From assembly GCF_006739205.1 (NCBI RefSeq), contig NZ_AP019720.1:620001-684000 (forward strand): a stretch of 64,000 nt of DNA. The letters run 5' to 3'. A model generated the notes under the pieces. The model saw only the letters and a list, made by a program, of their open reading frames with translations. It ran no database searches and was not told the DNA's origin. This DNA comes from Streptococcus mutans. GTDB lineage: Bacteria > Bacillota > Bacilli > Lactobacillales > Streptococcaceae. The position numbers were made by a program, and so were the translations under genes. Positions 37,889 through 47,398 of the stretch are shown here, piece after piece; the first letter of the stretch is position 1; every line of letters begins with the position of its first letter.

Positions 37889-40800
37889 ATGAGTCAAATT
37901 AATAAAATTGAAAATGCTATTAAAGAGTTAGAAGGAGGAAAATTTCAGAATTTAGGAGATGCCTATCTGAGAAGAAAATACCATTTTGAAAATTTAGTTT
38001 CTTTGGGGTCTCAAGAAGGAACGGATAAGACAACTAAGGGAATCCCAGATTCTTACGCGGAGAAAGATGATAAATATATTTATATCATGTATGGCACCCA
38101 TAAGTCTGTAATACCTAAGTTGAAAGAAGATATTCAGTCAGTTAAGGAAAAAATTTTAGATGAAAAAATTGACGAAGATAAAGTTGAACGAATTATTTGT
38201 TGTCATATTTCCTCAAATATAGAAATTAAACAAAAAGAAGAACTAGAAAAATTAGCTGAGCCTTATGAGCTTGAGTTAATTGGAATTAATAACATTGCTA
38301 ATGACCTTACAAAATTAGATTTTCAATATTTGGCAAAAGACTATCTATCAATCAGCGAGTCTACGGAACAGGTATGGAATATTGATGACTTTATGAAAAT
38401 TCATGATAGCAGTAAAACAAACGCTCCTATTTCAAATGACTATATCGGTGATATAAGTGACATTACTAATTTGATAATATCAAGTGAAAATCAAATTCTG
38501 TTAATATCAGCTAAACCCGGAACAGGAAAAACACGATTAGCAATTGAAATTTGTTCCTCACTTGATAGAAGTAAATATAACATTCTTTGTATCAAGAGCA
38601 ATAATCAATCAATTTATCAAGATGTCAAGAGTCATTTAGACTCACAGAAAGAAAATATCATTTTCATTGATGACGTTAACATAACTCAAAATTATATTCC
38701 GACACTTGGTTTGCTAAACACAGACACTAATGTTAAGTTTATTCTTACTGTTCGTGATTATGCTGAAAATGAAGTAATTGCTAATATAAAAGAGTTTAAA
38801 TATGAGAGTATTGAGCCAAATGTTTTAAAAGATAATAACTTTACACAATTACTTAATCAATTCTCTAAGCATGATTTTTCCCACGGAGAAATTAAGCATA
38901 TCAATACTATCTCTAAAGGGAATCCACGAATTGCAGTCATTGCAGTTAAATTATCTAGTTCACAGGATTTGGCTAATTTCAATGACGAAGTTGATATTTT
39001 AAAAGATTACTATGAAGAGATTTTAACTAAAAATAATATTATCCACGAGGGACAAAAGGTTCTTTTCATTTTGTCATACCTTAAAAAAATTAGATTAGAT
39101 AATTTAGCAGACAATCAAGAGTTTACTAAACTACTGCAAATAACTGATATAACAGAAAAGGAATTTAGGGATGGGGTTGAAAGACTTCATGAACGAGAGC
39201 TATGTAATATCTATAATAACAAAATTGTAAAGATAGCAGACCAATCATTAGATGACTATATTGTTATCAAGTTTTTAATTAATAAAAAAGTATCTGTTTT
39301 AGAGATTTTACGCGAGCTCTATCCATTAAATAATCAAAAAGTTGTTCAAATATTAAATCAATTCTCTAATTTTATAAAAAAAGAGAGTGATGTAGAAATA
39401 GTTTCCGATGCGGTTAAAAAACATTATAGTGAAAATAGCTTTAAAAATGGTCAAGATGAAGAAAAATTTCTAACACAATTTGGTGTTTTGCTTCCTTTAG
39501 AGGCAATTTCTTATATTAAAAATAAAATTGACAATATTGAGATTGAGGATTATACAAGAGATAGTTTTATTGATGAAAAGAATAAAAAAACAACCATTAA
39601 AGATTCAATTTTATTGATAGTCCATACAATTAGCCGAACGAATTATTATAAACATGCTCTTCAATTATTGATAAAATATTTTGCTAAAAAGCCTAATAGA
39701 ATTTCTGAAGTTTATACCATTCTTGAAGAAAATTATGGTTTGGTAACAACTAGAGAATATATCTACTACAATATAGCGGGAGAAACAATAGTTGAATTAA
39801 ATAAATTTGACTTGTATCAACGCTACAATCAAGAATTAGTTGTGACAATCTTAAAACAGTATTTTAAGATTGAAGTAGAGAAAGCAACTGCAAATGGAGA
39901 TACAGGTATATTTAGACGTTACACAGTGCCAGACGGGGATAATTTGAAGAAATATCATAAAAATATCATGGAACTTCTAGCAAAACTATACGTTATAGGA
40001 AATTCAGAAGTTAGATGCTATATTGAAAAACTATTATATGATTACCAACTTATTATTTTAAAATATTCAGATAGTCATCCTAATACCATTGAAGAAGATT
40101 TAAAAAATATTAAAGAATTATTTTTTTCGAATTTAGCAAATTTGTCAATGGTGGAAGAAAAGATAGTTTATGCTTTGCACACGGTAGAAATTAAAGGGAA
40201 TTTCTCAATTTTTAAAGATTATAAAATTTCTGACAGACAAAAGGTATATAATAGTTTAATAAAACACAATTATGCATATCCGTATGCAGATAATGATAAA
40301 TTACAGTTACAAAAAATAGCAAATAACTATTCAAGCAATTGGGATGAAATTTTTAATTTTGCTAACCAATTCAAAAGTGATTCATTTATGAATGATAGAA
40401 ATATTGAATTTGTTTTATTTAATATGTTTCAAAAAGTAAATAACGATAGTAAAATGAGTTTTCTTGATTCAATGTTTAGAGCAAATTATCATTTTGAAAA
40501 TATTGTGCCTGATAGATTTTTAGAAGAAATAGAAAGAGAACAAATACAGGCTATTATTGCTTTCTCTCCAGAATCAGAGCGGTATAAGTGGCAATTTGCT
40601 TATCTAGTTAGACTTGAGGAAGTCAAGGAAGAAGATTTACAAATATTAGAGAGCCTTTTAAAAAATGAGTCATTACCAAAATATTTTACTATTTTAGATT
40701 TTTACAAGTATATTTTAGTGAAGCCAAGTTTTAAAGAAATACTAATTCAGAAGGCAGATGATATTAATTTTGTTATTCCTCATTTTATAAAAGAAGAGGA

Positions 40801-41470
40801 GGTACCAAGATTAATTAATCTACTTGGAGAAAATGTTTTAAAATCTTTGTATTTAAAAAATCTAGAGAAAGATATCGATCAGGGATGCTATCTTTTTCAA
40901 AAATTAGGAAATGATGATATAGACTTTGTAGTAGAAAGTTTGAAAAAGATTAATAAATTGAAAACGGGATATAGCAATGAGGCTTCTATGTTGCTACATA
41001 GCATTAAAAGTTTTAAAGATGCTGAAAAAATTTATTTAATTTTTTTGAATTATATAATATCAAAAGATTCTCTTTATTACTATAATAGTTTATTGGAAAC
41101 CATCGTGGAAGAAAATAATAATATTTTATTAAAAGCATTGAAGGGAACCAATAGCGAGGAATTAGCAATAAAATTTGTGAACTTGGGCGTAAAAGTCATA
41201 GATGATAAAAGTAAGAAAATAGAATTATTTAAAATTATAAAAGATAAAAGTTTTGGGAAAAGTACTTTTAAAAAAATTCATTTTTCCTCTTGTTCAACTT
41301 TTTTGGCAGGTAGTTACGTTCCGGTATTAGAGCAGGAAAGAGACTTCTTGAAGAATGTAAAAGAGATTTTTGACAATGATATGGACTATATTGAATTGGT
41401 AATACATATTAATAAAATAATAGATAACAATACCAAGCATATTGAAGAGGAACTAGAAAGGGAGTTTTAA
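37889..41470 (+). CDS. Large STAND-like NTPase with nuclease-like N-terminal domain (putative defence protein)
   Basis: A 1193-aa protein. Residues about 15-160 (GGKFQNLGDAYLRRK ... GTDKTTKGIPDSY ... KYIYIMYGTHK) resemble the Mrr-like PD-(D/E)XK-fold head found on some STAND proteins, although the usual E-x-K is not clean. A P-loop domain follows: Walker A AKPGTGKT at 208-215, Walker B IIFIDD at 257-262 and an R-containing FILTVRDY at 284-291. The remaining 850 residues are helical and Ile/Lys/Asn-rich, like target-sensing repeats. I infer an anti-phage or abortive-infection sensor of the nSTAND3 type. It is much more AT-rich than neighbouring core genes and is followed 85 bp later by a GmrSD-like gene. 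Confidence 0.72.
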   Translation: MSQINKIENAIKELEGGKFQNLGDAYLRRKYHFENLVSLGSQEGTDKTTKGIPDSYAEKDDKYIYIMYGTHKSVIPKLKEDIQSVKEKILDEKIDEDKVERIICCHISSNIEIKQKEELEKLAEPYELELIGINNIANDLTKLDFQYLAKDYLSISESTEQVWNIDDFMKIHDSSKTNAPISNDYIGDISDITNLIISSENQILLISAKPGTGKTRLAIEICSSLDRSKYNILCIKSNNQSIYQDVKSHLDSQKENIIFIDDVNITQNYIPTLGLLNTDTNVKFILTVRDYAENEVIANIKEFKYESIEPNVLKDNNFTQLLNQFSKHDFSHGEIKHINTISKGNPRIAVIAVKLSSSQDLANFNDEVDILKDYYEEILTKNNIIHEGQKVLFILSYLKKIRLDNLADNQEFTKLLQITDITEKEFRDGVERLHERELCNIYNNKIVKIADQSLDDYIVIKFLINKKVSVLEILRELYPLNNQKVVQILNQFSNFIKKESDVEIVSDAVKKHYSENSFKNGQDEEKFLTQFGVLLPLEAISYIKNKIDNIEIEDYTRDSFIDEKNKKTTIKDSILLIVHTISRTNYYKHALQLLIKYFAKKPNRISEVYTILEENYGLVTTREYIYYNIAGETIVELNKFDLYQRYNQELVVTILKQYFKIEVEKATANGDTGIFRRYTVPDGDNLKKYHKNIMELLAKLYVIGNSEVRCYIEKLLYDYQLIILKYSDSHPNTIEEDLKNIKELFFSNLANLSMVEEKIVYALHTVEIKGNFSIFKDYKISDRQKVYNSLIKHNYAYPYADNDKLQLQKIANNYSSNWDEIFNFANQFKSDSFMNDRNIEFVLFNMFQKVNNDSKMSFLDSMFRANYHFENIVPDRFLEEIEREQIQAIIAFSPESERYKWQFAYLVRLEEVKEEDLQILESLLKNESLPKYFTILDFYKYILVKPSFKEILIQKADDINFVIPHFIKEEEVPRLINLLGENVLKSLYLKNLEKDIDQGCYLFQKLGNDDIDFVVESLKKINKLKTGYSNEASMLLHSIKSFKDAEKIYLIFLNYIISKDSLYYYNSLLETIVEENNNILLKALKGTNSEELAIKFVNLGVKVIDDKSKKIELFKIIKDKSFGKSTFKKIHFSSCSTFLAGSYVPVLEQERDFLKNVKEIFDNDMDYIELVIHINKIIDNNTKHIEEELEREF

Positions 41471-41555
41471 TAATCCATTAGCTATCTCGCTATTTTCAAA
41501 TCTAGGAATAGAAATACTAATAATATTATTGAGATTTTGGAAGAAAGGAAAATTT

Positions 41556-43391
41556 ATGTCAACAACTATTGAAGTCAATAAACAAACTGTTAAACAACTT
41601 TTGGAGACAGGAAAAAAGAAAAATTTTGTTATTCCTGAATATCAGAGACCATATGCTTGGACAGCTGATCAGATTCAGACTTTATTTGATGATCTCGTGG
41701 AGTATACAGAAAGTTCCGAGAGCAGTGATAGCAGTGAAGAAAGCACCTACTTTTTAGGAACAATTGTTGCATATGAAAAAAATAATGAGCAAGAAATTAT
41801 TGATGGTCAGCAACGCATTACTTCATTGTTTTTGTTATTGAGAGCGATATATTCTAAGTTGACTTCTATGAGTGAGACGCCTCAGTCTAAAAATTTTATC
41901 ACGCAAATTGAATCAGCCTTATGGCAACAAGATGAATTAACTGCGAAAGTTGATTTTGAGAAAACACTAATTGTTTCTAGGGTAATGGGAGAAGAAGGGA
42001 ATGAAATTTTTTCTAATATTCTGGTTACAGGCGAAGTGAAAAAAGAAGCAAAAGATAATTACTCTCTTAATTACAGTCTGTTTGTAAAATTAATTGAAGA
42101 TTATGCTAGTAAAGAGCCAGAGTTGTTTTATTGGTTCATTTGGAATGTATTGAATAGAGCAATTTTACTTCCTATCACTGCGGATTCACAAAATACTGCT
42201 CTGACCATATTTTCAACACTAAATGATCGAGGGTTGGCCTTATCTGATGCTGATATTTTTAAAGCTAATATATATAATCACCTAAATGAAATGGATAAAC
42301 AATCCTTCGTTGAAAATTGGAAGCAGCTTGATGAAAATGCCGCAAATGCAAATGAAAGTATACAAAAGCTATTCTATTATTATATGTTCTATTTAAGAGC
42401 AAAAGATAATGATAGAAATACAACAACTCCACGAATGCGGAAGTATTATTTACAAAATAAAGAAAAAAAACTTTATCAAAAAGAGCTGATAAATGAATTG
42501 AGTTTGCTTGCTAGCTTATGGACTATTATTAACAATAATACAATAATTGATGATGAAGCTTGGTCAGAAAATAGTGAGATTCTCAAAGTCTTAGATGCTT
42601 TGTCCTCATATCCGAATGAATTCTGGAAATATCCTGTTGTTATCTACTATTTAAGATATAAAGATTCTGTGGAATTTGAAAGTAACTTTCTAACTTTCCT
42701 CAGACGTTTGTTCGCAGTTCTGTCTGCTAGGTATATAGTGACTCCAACTATTAATGCTGTAAAGCGCAGCATATTGAATTTAAATGCAGAAGTTTACCGC
42801 TCTGAAAATCCAAAATTTGATTTTAAACCTATCGATGAAGAGGAATTAAAAGAAAAGATAAAGCATTCTCATAGAAACACAGTTCGAATGATTTTGAAAG
42901 TTCTTGCCTATCAAAAACAAGAAGATTTACTTCCTCCTAAGTGGGAAATTGAGCATATCTTGCCTCAAAAATGGCAAAGTAGCTACTTTCCAGATAGTAC
43001 AGAACAAGAAGTAAAACTTCTTATCGAACATATTGGCAATAAACTTCCTTTCGAGAAGAAACTGAATATTATTGCGGGTAATGGTTATTTTCAAAAGAAA
43101 CAAGATAGCTATAATAAATCAAAAATTACAATTGTTCAAGAATTGTCTCAAGAAAAATCTAAATGGGAACTAGACGACATTAGAGAACGGGATATACGAA
43201 TTTCAGATGAATTACTGGATTTGCTTAAATCGTGGGGCTTAAACAAAATTGATGCAGAAAATGATAATAACAATGAGTCAAAATATAAAATTGAGATTCC
43301 TACTGATAGATTCGAAGATTATAGTCAATTTTTAACTATGTTTCATAAAGAAGATTCAGATGACAATAGAGAGCAGTTTCTGAATCTGTAA
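41556..43391 (+). CDS. GmrSD-like DUF262/DUF1524 protein (putative restriction factor)
   Basis: A 611-aa protein with the two-domain layout of GmrS-GmrD fused type IV restriction enzymes. The N-terminal DUF262 domain has FVIPEYQRPYAW (about residues 24-35), FLGTIV and the ParB-like nucleotide-binding motif DGQQRITS (83-90). The C-terminal DUF1524 domain has the HNH-like WEIEHILPQKWQ and IGNKLPFEKKLNIIAGNG segments. ATG 41556 follows AAGAAAGGA; an upstream TTG is less likely. Family members cleave modified phage DNA or act in other phage defence. It is probably cotranscribed with the STAND-like gene. A Ser/Glu-rich insert (TESSESSDSSEES) at 51-63 is unusual. Confidence 0.82.
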   Translation: MSTTIEVNKQTVKQLLETGKKKNFVIPEYQRPYAWTADQIQTLFDDLVEYTESSESSDSSEESTYFLGTIVAYEKNNEQEIIDGQQRITSLFLLLRAIYSKLTSMSETPQSKNFITQIESALWQQDELTAKVDFEKTLIVSRVMGEEGNEIFSNILVTGEVKKEAKDNYSLNYSLFVKLIEDYASKEPELFYWFIWNVLNRAILLPITADSQNTALTIFSTLNDRGLALSDADIFKANIYNHLNEMDKQSFVENWKQLDENAANANESIQKLFYYYMFYLRAKDNDRNTTTPRMRKYYLQNKEKKLYQKELINELSLLASLWTIINNNTIIDDEAWSENSEILKVLDALSSYPNEFWKYPVVIYYLRYKDSVEFESNFLTFLRRLFAVLSARYIVTPTINAVKRSILNLNAEVYRSENPKFDFKPIDEEELKEKIKHSHRNTVRMILKVLAYQKQEDLLPPKWEIEHILPQKWQSSYFPDSTEQEVKLLIEHIGNKLPFEKKLNIIAGNGYFQKKQDSYNKSKITIVQELSQEKSKWELDDIRERDIRISDELLDLLKSWGLNKIDAENDNNNESKYKIEIPTDRFEDYSQFLTMFHKEDSDDNREQFLNL

Positions 43392-43453
43392 GATTGTACA
43401 ACTATATTTTTGAATCCAATTCAAAAACTCCTAAACGAAAGCGAGTGCACATT

Positions 43454-43996
43454 ATGACCGAAAACTTAATCCTAGTCCGCCCCAGTCTTGATTGGGAAGA
43501 GGAATTACTGGCTTATAAGGAAGCTTTTAAAAGTGAGCACATGTATGGCGGAGCTGGGCTTTATAAATTTGATAGATTGTCTGATTGGCTGGTTTACCTA
43601 GACAGGCTCTCAAAGGATAAGCCAGCAGAAGAAGGGTGGACAGCAACGGTTTTTCTCTGCATTCGTCAGTCCGATAAGCGAATGATTGGTATTTGCAATG
43701 TCAGACATCATCTAAATAGTTTAGGTTTGCTTAATGTTTCAGGCCACATTGGTTATTCTATTCGGCCTGATGAGCGTAAGAAAGGCTACGCTAAAGTGCA
43801 GCTGCGCCTAGCATTGTTAGAAGCCAAGAAATTAGGCATTGACAAGGTTTTGGTGACCTGCGCAGACTGGAATATTGGTTCTGAACGTACTATCCTCGCA
43901 AACGGAGGTGTCTATGAAGACAGCCGTTTGGATAAATCAACGGGGAACATGATGAAGCGGTACTGGATAAATGTGACTGAAAGGAACAGCATATGA
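43454..43996 (+). CDS. GNAT-family acetyltransferase
   Basis: A 180-aa acetyltransferase of the GNAT fold. The acetyl-CoA loop is GYSIRPDERKKGYAKVQLRLAL (residues about 108-129), followed by VTCADWNIGSERTILANGGVYED, the usual beta5-alpha4 region. ATG 43454 with GCGAG nearby is favoured over an earlier in-frame ATG at 43394. Its stop overlaps the next gene by ATGA. The substrate is unknown; streptococcal relatives are annotated only as predicted acetyltransferases. Confidence 0.85.
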   Translation: MTENLILVRPSLDWEEELLAYKEAFKSEHMYGGAGLYKFDRLSDWLVYLDRLSKDKPAEEGWTATVFLCIRQSDKRMIGICNVRHHLNSLGLLNVSGHIGYSIRPDERKKGYAKVQLRLALLEAKKLGIDKVLVTCADWNIGSERTILANGGVYEDSRLDKSTGNMMKRYWINVTERNSI

Positions 43997-44619
43997 AACT
44001 AGTCTTTTTGCATGGTTTGGGACAGGATAAGACGGCTTGGAATGACGTGATAGCTGCTCTGCCTCATTACGACTGTCTAGCCTTGGATTTATTTGATGAA
44101 GGAAAAATGCCTGAAAATTTTACGACTTTGGTGGAACAAGTTGCTGCTGAACTCAAAGGGATAGAAGAAGATTTTGTGTTAATTGGTCTATCCTTGGGCG
44201 CTATGCTGGTTTTGGCGCTGAGCGACCATACTTTACCGCATATAAAAGGCTTCATTGTTTCTGGCGCGCAGCATGATTTGAAGAGGAGTTTTCTTTATAA
44301 GTTGCAGCTTCTTGGCCTGCAGCTGCTTCCCAAGTCCTTTTTTAAAAAACAAGGAGTAGAGAAGGATTCTTTTCTAGCCTTTTCAAAGTCTCTGTCAACT
44401 CTTGATTTAAGAGAAACTATCCAGCAAATAGACATACCCGCTTTGATTCTTTGCGGTCAAAAGGATAAGCCCAATCTTTTGCCTGCTAGGAAAATAGCAG
44501 AGCTGATACCCAATGCTCGCCTTTCTGTCATCAAAAAAGGTGGATATCTGTTAAACACCAAAATGCCAATCGTTTTTGCCAAAGAAATCACTGATTTTTT
44601 AAAGTATGAGTCTTTTTAG
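43993..44619 (+). CDS. Alpha/beta hydrolase lacking the usual catalytic His
   Basis: A 208-aa alpha/beta-fold protein coupled to the GNAT gene by ATGA. The oxyanion segment LHGLGQDKTAW (6-16) and nucleophile elbow GLSLG (65-69, Ser67) are intact, and an acidic residue lies in CGQKDKPN (about 157). Where the family has the catalytic His before LN in the last helix region, this protein has KKGGYLLNTKMP with Tyr185 (codon TAT at 44545-44547). Either the His is elsewhere or the enzyme is impaired. Otherwise it is of normal length. Confidence 0.8.
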   Translation: MKLVFLHGLGQDKTAWNDVIAALPHYDCLALDLFDEGKMPENFTTLVEQVAAELKGIEEDFVLIGLSLGAMLVLALSDHTLPHIKGFIVSGAQHDLKRSFLYKLQLLGLQLLPKSFFKKQGVEKDSFLAFSKSLSTLDLRETIQQIDIPALILCGQKDKPNLLPARKIAELIPNARLSVIKKGGYLLNTKMPIVFAKEITDFLKYESF

Positions 44620-44666
44620 AGTAATGGGTTTAGTGATATCAAGGTAAAATCTGATGAAGATGACAA

Positions 44667-44697
44667 TAAAAACCAGCAGATTTTTATCTGGCTGGCT
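44667..44697 (-). terminator. Intrinsic terminator overlapping the stop of the - strand membrane gene
   Basis: On the - strand CCAGCCAGAT / ATCTGCTGG (one bulge, short A-rich loop containing the stop TAA) is followed by TTTTTATT. The stop codon lies inside the hairpin. Confidence 0.8.
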
Positions 44698-45325
44698 TCA
44701 ATTGGGATGGCACTTTTTTGGAATAAATTGGCTGTTCATGCTCCATTAAAATCACTTTGAGGTGAAACCATTTGGCAAAGTATTTTTGCAGTTCTTTGTT
44801 AAGCCTTATTTGGATAAAAATGATGATAAAGATAGCAACAGCACCGCCTAGTCCATAAATGTAGACTGCTGCTTGTGTAGTGATCTTTGCATAAAGAAAG
44901 ATTAGTTCTGCAAGAAAGCCATAAAAAGCTATCAGTCCAGCGTTTAACGCCATAAAAAAGAAATAAAAGAGACTTTGAAACCCAACATGTCTGGTCTGAT
45001 AGATTGTTTTATAATTTTCAGTTATTTTTTCAAAAGTCGGCAGTGTTACGCCATCATAAGACACTGTCTGTCCATAATCTACCAACTTTGGTGAAGCATG
45101 GTAGCCAAATAATCGACAAATTTTGTAATTAATATTTCTCAAAAATAGATAGACGACAGTCATTAAAGCTATCGCAAAAGGGAACAAACGCACACGTAAA
45201 GAAGGAAAAGAAATAAATAAAGTTACTAAAGTGAGAAAGACAAGTATTAAATTGGCTATTTGTAGTGCGATATATAAGCATTTGATTGCAAAAGAGTAAT
45301 GGTGCTGCGACTTATAATTTTCCAT
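44684..45325 (-). CDS. Uncharacterised membrane protein, 213 aa
   Basis: A predicted membrane protein with hydrophobic segments near residues 14-42, 50-62, 118-143 and 152-172, and a basic C-terminal tail. The start is the ATG after AGGAGAACTTTG; the preceding TTG in frame is less likely. I do not recognise a family. It is transcribed opposite to its neighbours, with its own terminator, and stands back to back with the TMEM175-like gene. Confidence 0.75.
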   Translation of the reverse strand: MENYKSQHHYSFAIKCLYIALQIANLILVFLTLVTLFISFPSLRVRLFPFAIALMTVVYLFLRNINYKICRLFGYHASPKLVDYGQTVSYDGVTLPTFEKITENYKTIYQTRHVGFQSLFYFFFMALNAGLIAFYGFLAELIFLYAKITTQAAVYIYGLGGAVAIFIIIFIQIRLNKELQKYFAKWFHLKVILMEHEQPIYSKKVPSQLKPAR

Positions 45326-45501
45326 CAAAGTTCTCCTATGTTCTATTCTTAATGCGTCATGATATCTTAATAATATAAGTAGATAAGTAACTTGTCAATA
45401 TTTTTGAAAAAACGATACGAATTAGTAAGATTGAATTTTTTATTGATTAAAAAATTCAGATGCTTAAATCGTATACTAATGGTTTTATTTAAGACCTTTT
45501 T

Positions 45502-45510
45502 CTTATGTTA
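45502..45510 (+). promoter_or_regulatory. Extended -10 promoter of the TMEM175-like gene
   Basis: TTATGTTATAATAAAAAG contains TGTTATAAT, an extended -10, about 40 nt before the gene start. No good -35 is seen. Confidence 0.6.
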
Positions 45511-45550
45511 TAATAAAAAGAGCTTTTTGCTGTTTAAAGGAGATGAAAAA

Positions 45551-46117
45551 ATGTCAAAAGACCGTTTAGTAGCTTTTACTGATGCTGTGATTGCCATTAT
45601 CATAACCATTCTCATTTTAGAATTAGAAAAACCTAGTCAGATGACTTGGTCGGCTATATGGGATTTAAGGATGAATTTCTTTGCTTATACCATATCTTTC
45701 TTTTGGATTGGAACCATGTGGGTTAATATGCACCGCGCTTGGGATAGTATTGATAAAATTAACAATAATTTAGTTTGGATTTCCATGCTCCTGCTTTTCT
45801 TTTCTTCGTTTTTTCCTTATACCACAAGCATTGTTGCCAATCATTTTAATAGTTCTGTTGCGCAAACACTTTATGGCTTGGTTGTTTTGGCTGTTTCGTT
45901 TTGCAATGTCTGGATGTATAATGAGCTTGAGAAGGTAACCTCTCAAAATGATGTTCAGTTGATGGCTCGTAAGCACAACAGTCGGATGAAGGTAGATATT
46001 ACGATTAAATTAATTGGACTACTATTAGCCTTAACGATTTTTCCAGCAGCTATGATGTGGGCAGTACTTATCACAGCAATTTTTATTATTTTACCGAGAT
46101 CTATACAGACTCGTTAA
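45551..46117 (+). CDS. TMEM175/DUF1211-family membrane protein
   Basis: A 188-aa protein with six hydrophobic segments and the family signature RLVAFTDAVIAIIITILILEL in TM1 (FSDAV-type, here FTDAV). Bacterial relatives are potassium channels that assemble as tetramers, gated without the classical selectivity filter. The ATG at 45551 follows AAAGGAGATGAAAA; the longer open frame upstream crosses the promoter and is not coding. It ends before a bidirectional terminator. Confidence 0.87.
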   Translation: MSKDRLVAFTDAVIAIIITILILELEKPSQMTWSAIWDLRMNFFAYTISFFWIGTMWVNMHRAWDSIDKINNNLVWISMLLLFFSSFFPYTTSIVANHFNSSVAQTLYGLVVLAVSFCNVWMYNELEKVTSQNDVQLMARKHNSRMKVDITIKLIGLLLALTIFPAAMMWAVLITAIFIILPRSIQTR

Positions 46118-46201
46118 TCAAAAGAAATGAGTGATGATGCCGCAGTGGTTATTACCATGAGGGAGGAAAGGCATGGGCAGTTAAGTTCTCAAGAAAGAGC
46201 A

Positions 46202-46244
46202 AATAAAAGCTTTTCAAGTCAGTTTTACTTGAAAAGCTTTTATT
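46202..46244. terminator. Bidirectional terminator between TMEM175-like gene and DUF3042 gene
   Basis: AATAAAAGCTTTTCAAGT / ACTTGAAAAGCTTTTATT is a perfect 18-bp stem with a 7-nt loop, serving both converging genes. Confidence 0.92.
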
Positions 46245-46262
46245 GGTATTTTAGTAAATCAA

Positions 46263-46439
46263 TTAACGTGTGACACGGCGGCGAGCAGCTTTTTTACGGT
46301 TTTCTTCAATGAAAGCTGCTTTTTTTTCTTCTGGATCAATGATTGTTTTTTTAACAGCAAAGACTGCCCCAGCAACTGTTGCAGCAGTGCCGATAATACC
46401 TGTTGCAAGACCTCTAGCAAATGCATGTTTCTTAGCCAT
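46263..46439 (-). CDS. DUF3042 family small protein, 58 aa
   Basis: A short gene on the - strand opposite a spurious + strand frame. The protein starts MAKKHAFARGLATG, has a Gly/Ala-rich hydrophobic helix (IIGTAATVAGAVFAV), then IDPEEKKAAFIEENRKKAARRR, ending VTR. This N-terminal membrane-like helix with a basic tail is the DUF3042 pattern common in lactic acid bacteria; function unknown. AGGAG lies 7 nt before the ATG. It is divergent from miaA and ends before a strong bidirectional terminator. Confidence 0.88.
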   Translation of the reverse strand: MAKKHAFARGLATGIIGTAATVAGAVFAVKKTIIDPEEKKAAFIEENRKKAARRRVTR

Positions 46440-46458
46440 AATTAAGTCTCCTTTTATA

Positions 46459-46467
46459 TGTTATAAT
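46459..46467 (+). promoter_or_regulatory. Extended -10 promoter of miaA
   Basis: TGTTATAAT, 47 nt before the miaA start, in the gap shared with the divergent DUF3042 gene. Confidence 0.6.
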
Positions 46468-46513
46468 AATACTATTATCTTAAAAAATAATATATTTTTC
46501 AAGGAAAAAGTCT

Positions 46514-47398
46514 ATGAAAACAAAATTAATTGTTGTTTTAGGTCCAACAGCAGTCGGAAAAACAGCACTGGGAATTAAATTAGCCCAGCAATTTCATGGT
46601 GAAATTATTAGCGGTGACAGTCAGCAGGTTTATCGAAAGCTGGATATTGGTACGGCTAAGGCCACGGCTGCCGAACAAGCAGCAGTTCCGCATCATTTGA
46701 TTGATGTTAGAGAGGTAGATGAGAATTATTCTGCCTTTGATTTTGTTCAGGAAGCAACAAAAGAAATTGCCAGTATTTGCGCTCGAGGTTATCTTCCTAT
46801 TATTGTCGGCGGAACTGGGCTTTATTTACAAAGTCTTCTGGAAGGTTATCATTTGGGAGGCCAAGTTGATCATGAAGCTGTTTTAGCCTATCGAAGAGAA
46901 TTGGAAACCTTATCTGATACAGAACTTTCTCAGTTAGCTGAAACAAAACAAATTGTTATGACAGAACCGAATCGTCGACGTTTGATGCGTTCCTTGGAAC
47001 TCCACAAATTTAGCCAAGGTGTCCAAAATCAAGGAAGTCCTTATGATGTTCTATTGATTGGCTTAAATGACAATCGGCAAGATCTTTATGAACGCATTAA
47101 TGCTCGCGTTGATAAGATGATGACAGCAGGATTGTTAGACGAAGCCAAGTGGTTGTATGATAATTATCCTCATGCACAAGCAACTCGCGGAATTGGCTAC
47201 AAGGAACTCTTTCCTTATTTTGCAGGTGATATTGGTTTGGAAGAGGCTATTGAAAAAATTAAACAAAACACAAGACGTTTTGCGAAACGGCAGTTGACTT
47301 GGTTTAAAAACCGTATGGCTGTTTCATTTTATTCGGTCAGTGATTCGGACTGCAAGGGAAAAATCAATCAGGCTGTTGCTGATTTTTTAAGAAATTAG
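46514..47398 (+). CDS. miaA: tRNA dimethylallyltransferase
   Basis: A 294-aa enzyme that adds a dimethylallyl group from DMAPP to A37 of tRNAs reading UNN codons. The P-loop [11 protein letters not shown] is at residues 10-20, followed by [18 protein letters not shown] (substrate and catalytic Asp) and [16 protein letters not shown]. The C-terminal [14 protein letters not shown] is the conserved end. AAGGAAAAAGTCT precedes the ATG. A short terminator follows, then hflX on its own promoter. Confidence 0.96.
   Translation: MKTKLIVVLGPTAVGKTALGIKLAQQFHGEIISGDSQQVYRKLDIGTAKATAAEQAAVPHHLIDVREVDENYSAFDFVQEATKEIASICARGYLPIIVGGTGLYLQSLLEGYHLGGQVDHEAVLAYRRELETLSDTELSQLAETKQIVMTEPNRRRLMRSLELHKFSQGVQNQGSPYDVLLIGLNDNRQDLYERINARVDKMMTAGLLDEAKWLYDNYPHAQATRGIGYKELFPYFAGDIGLEEAIEKIKQNTRRFAKRQLTWFKNRMAVSFYSVSDSDCKGKINQAVADFLRN

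Noticed and set aside
45411..45418. TACGAATT as a second cin-box
   Set aside because: One mismatch in an AT-rich region and no competence-related gene downstream.
46270..46578. 102-aa + strand frame before miaA
   Set aside because: It is antisense to the DUF3042 gene, crosses its terminator-side and promoter region, and overlaps miaA in another frame without a ribosome site.
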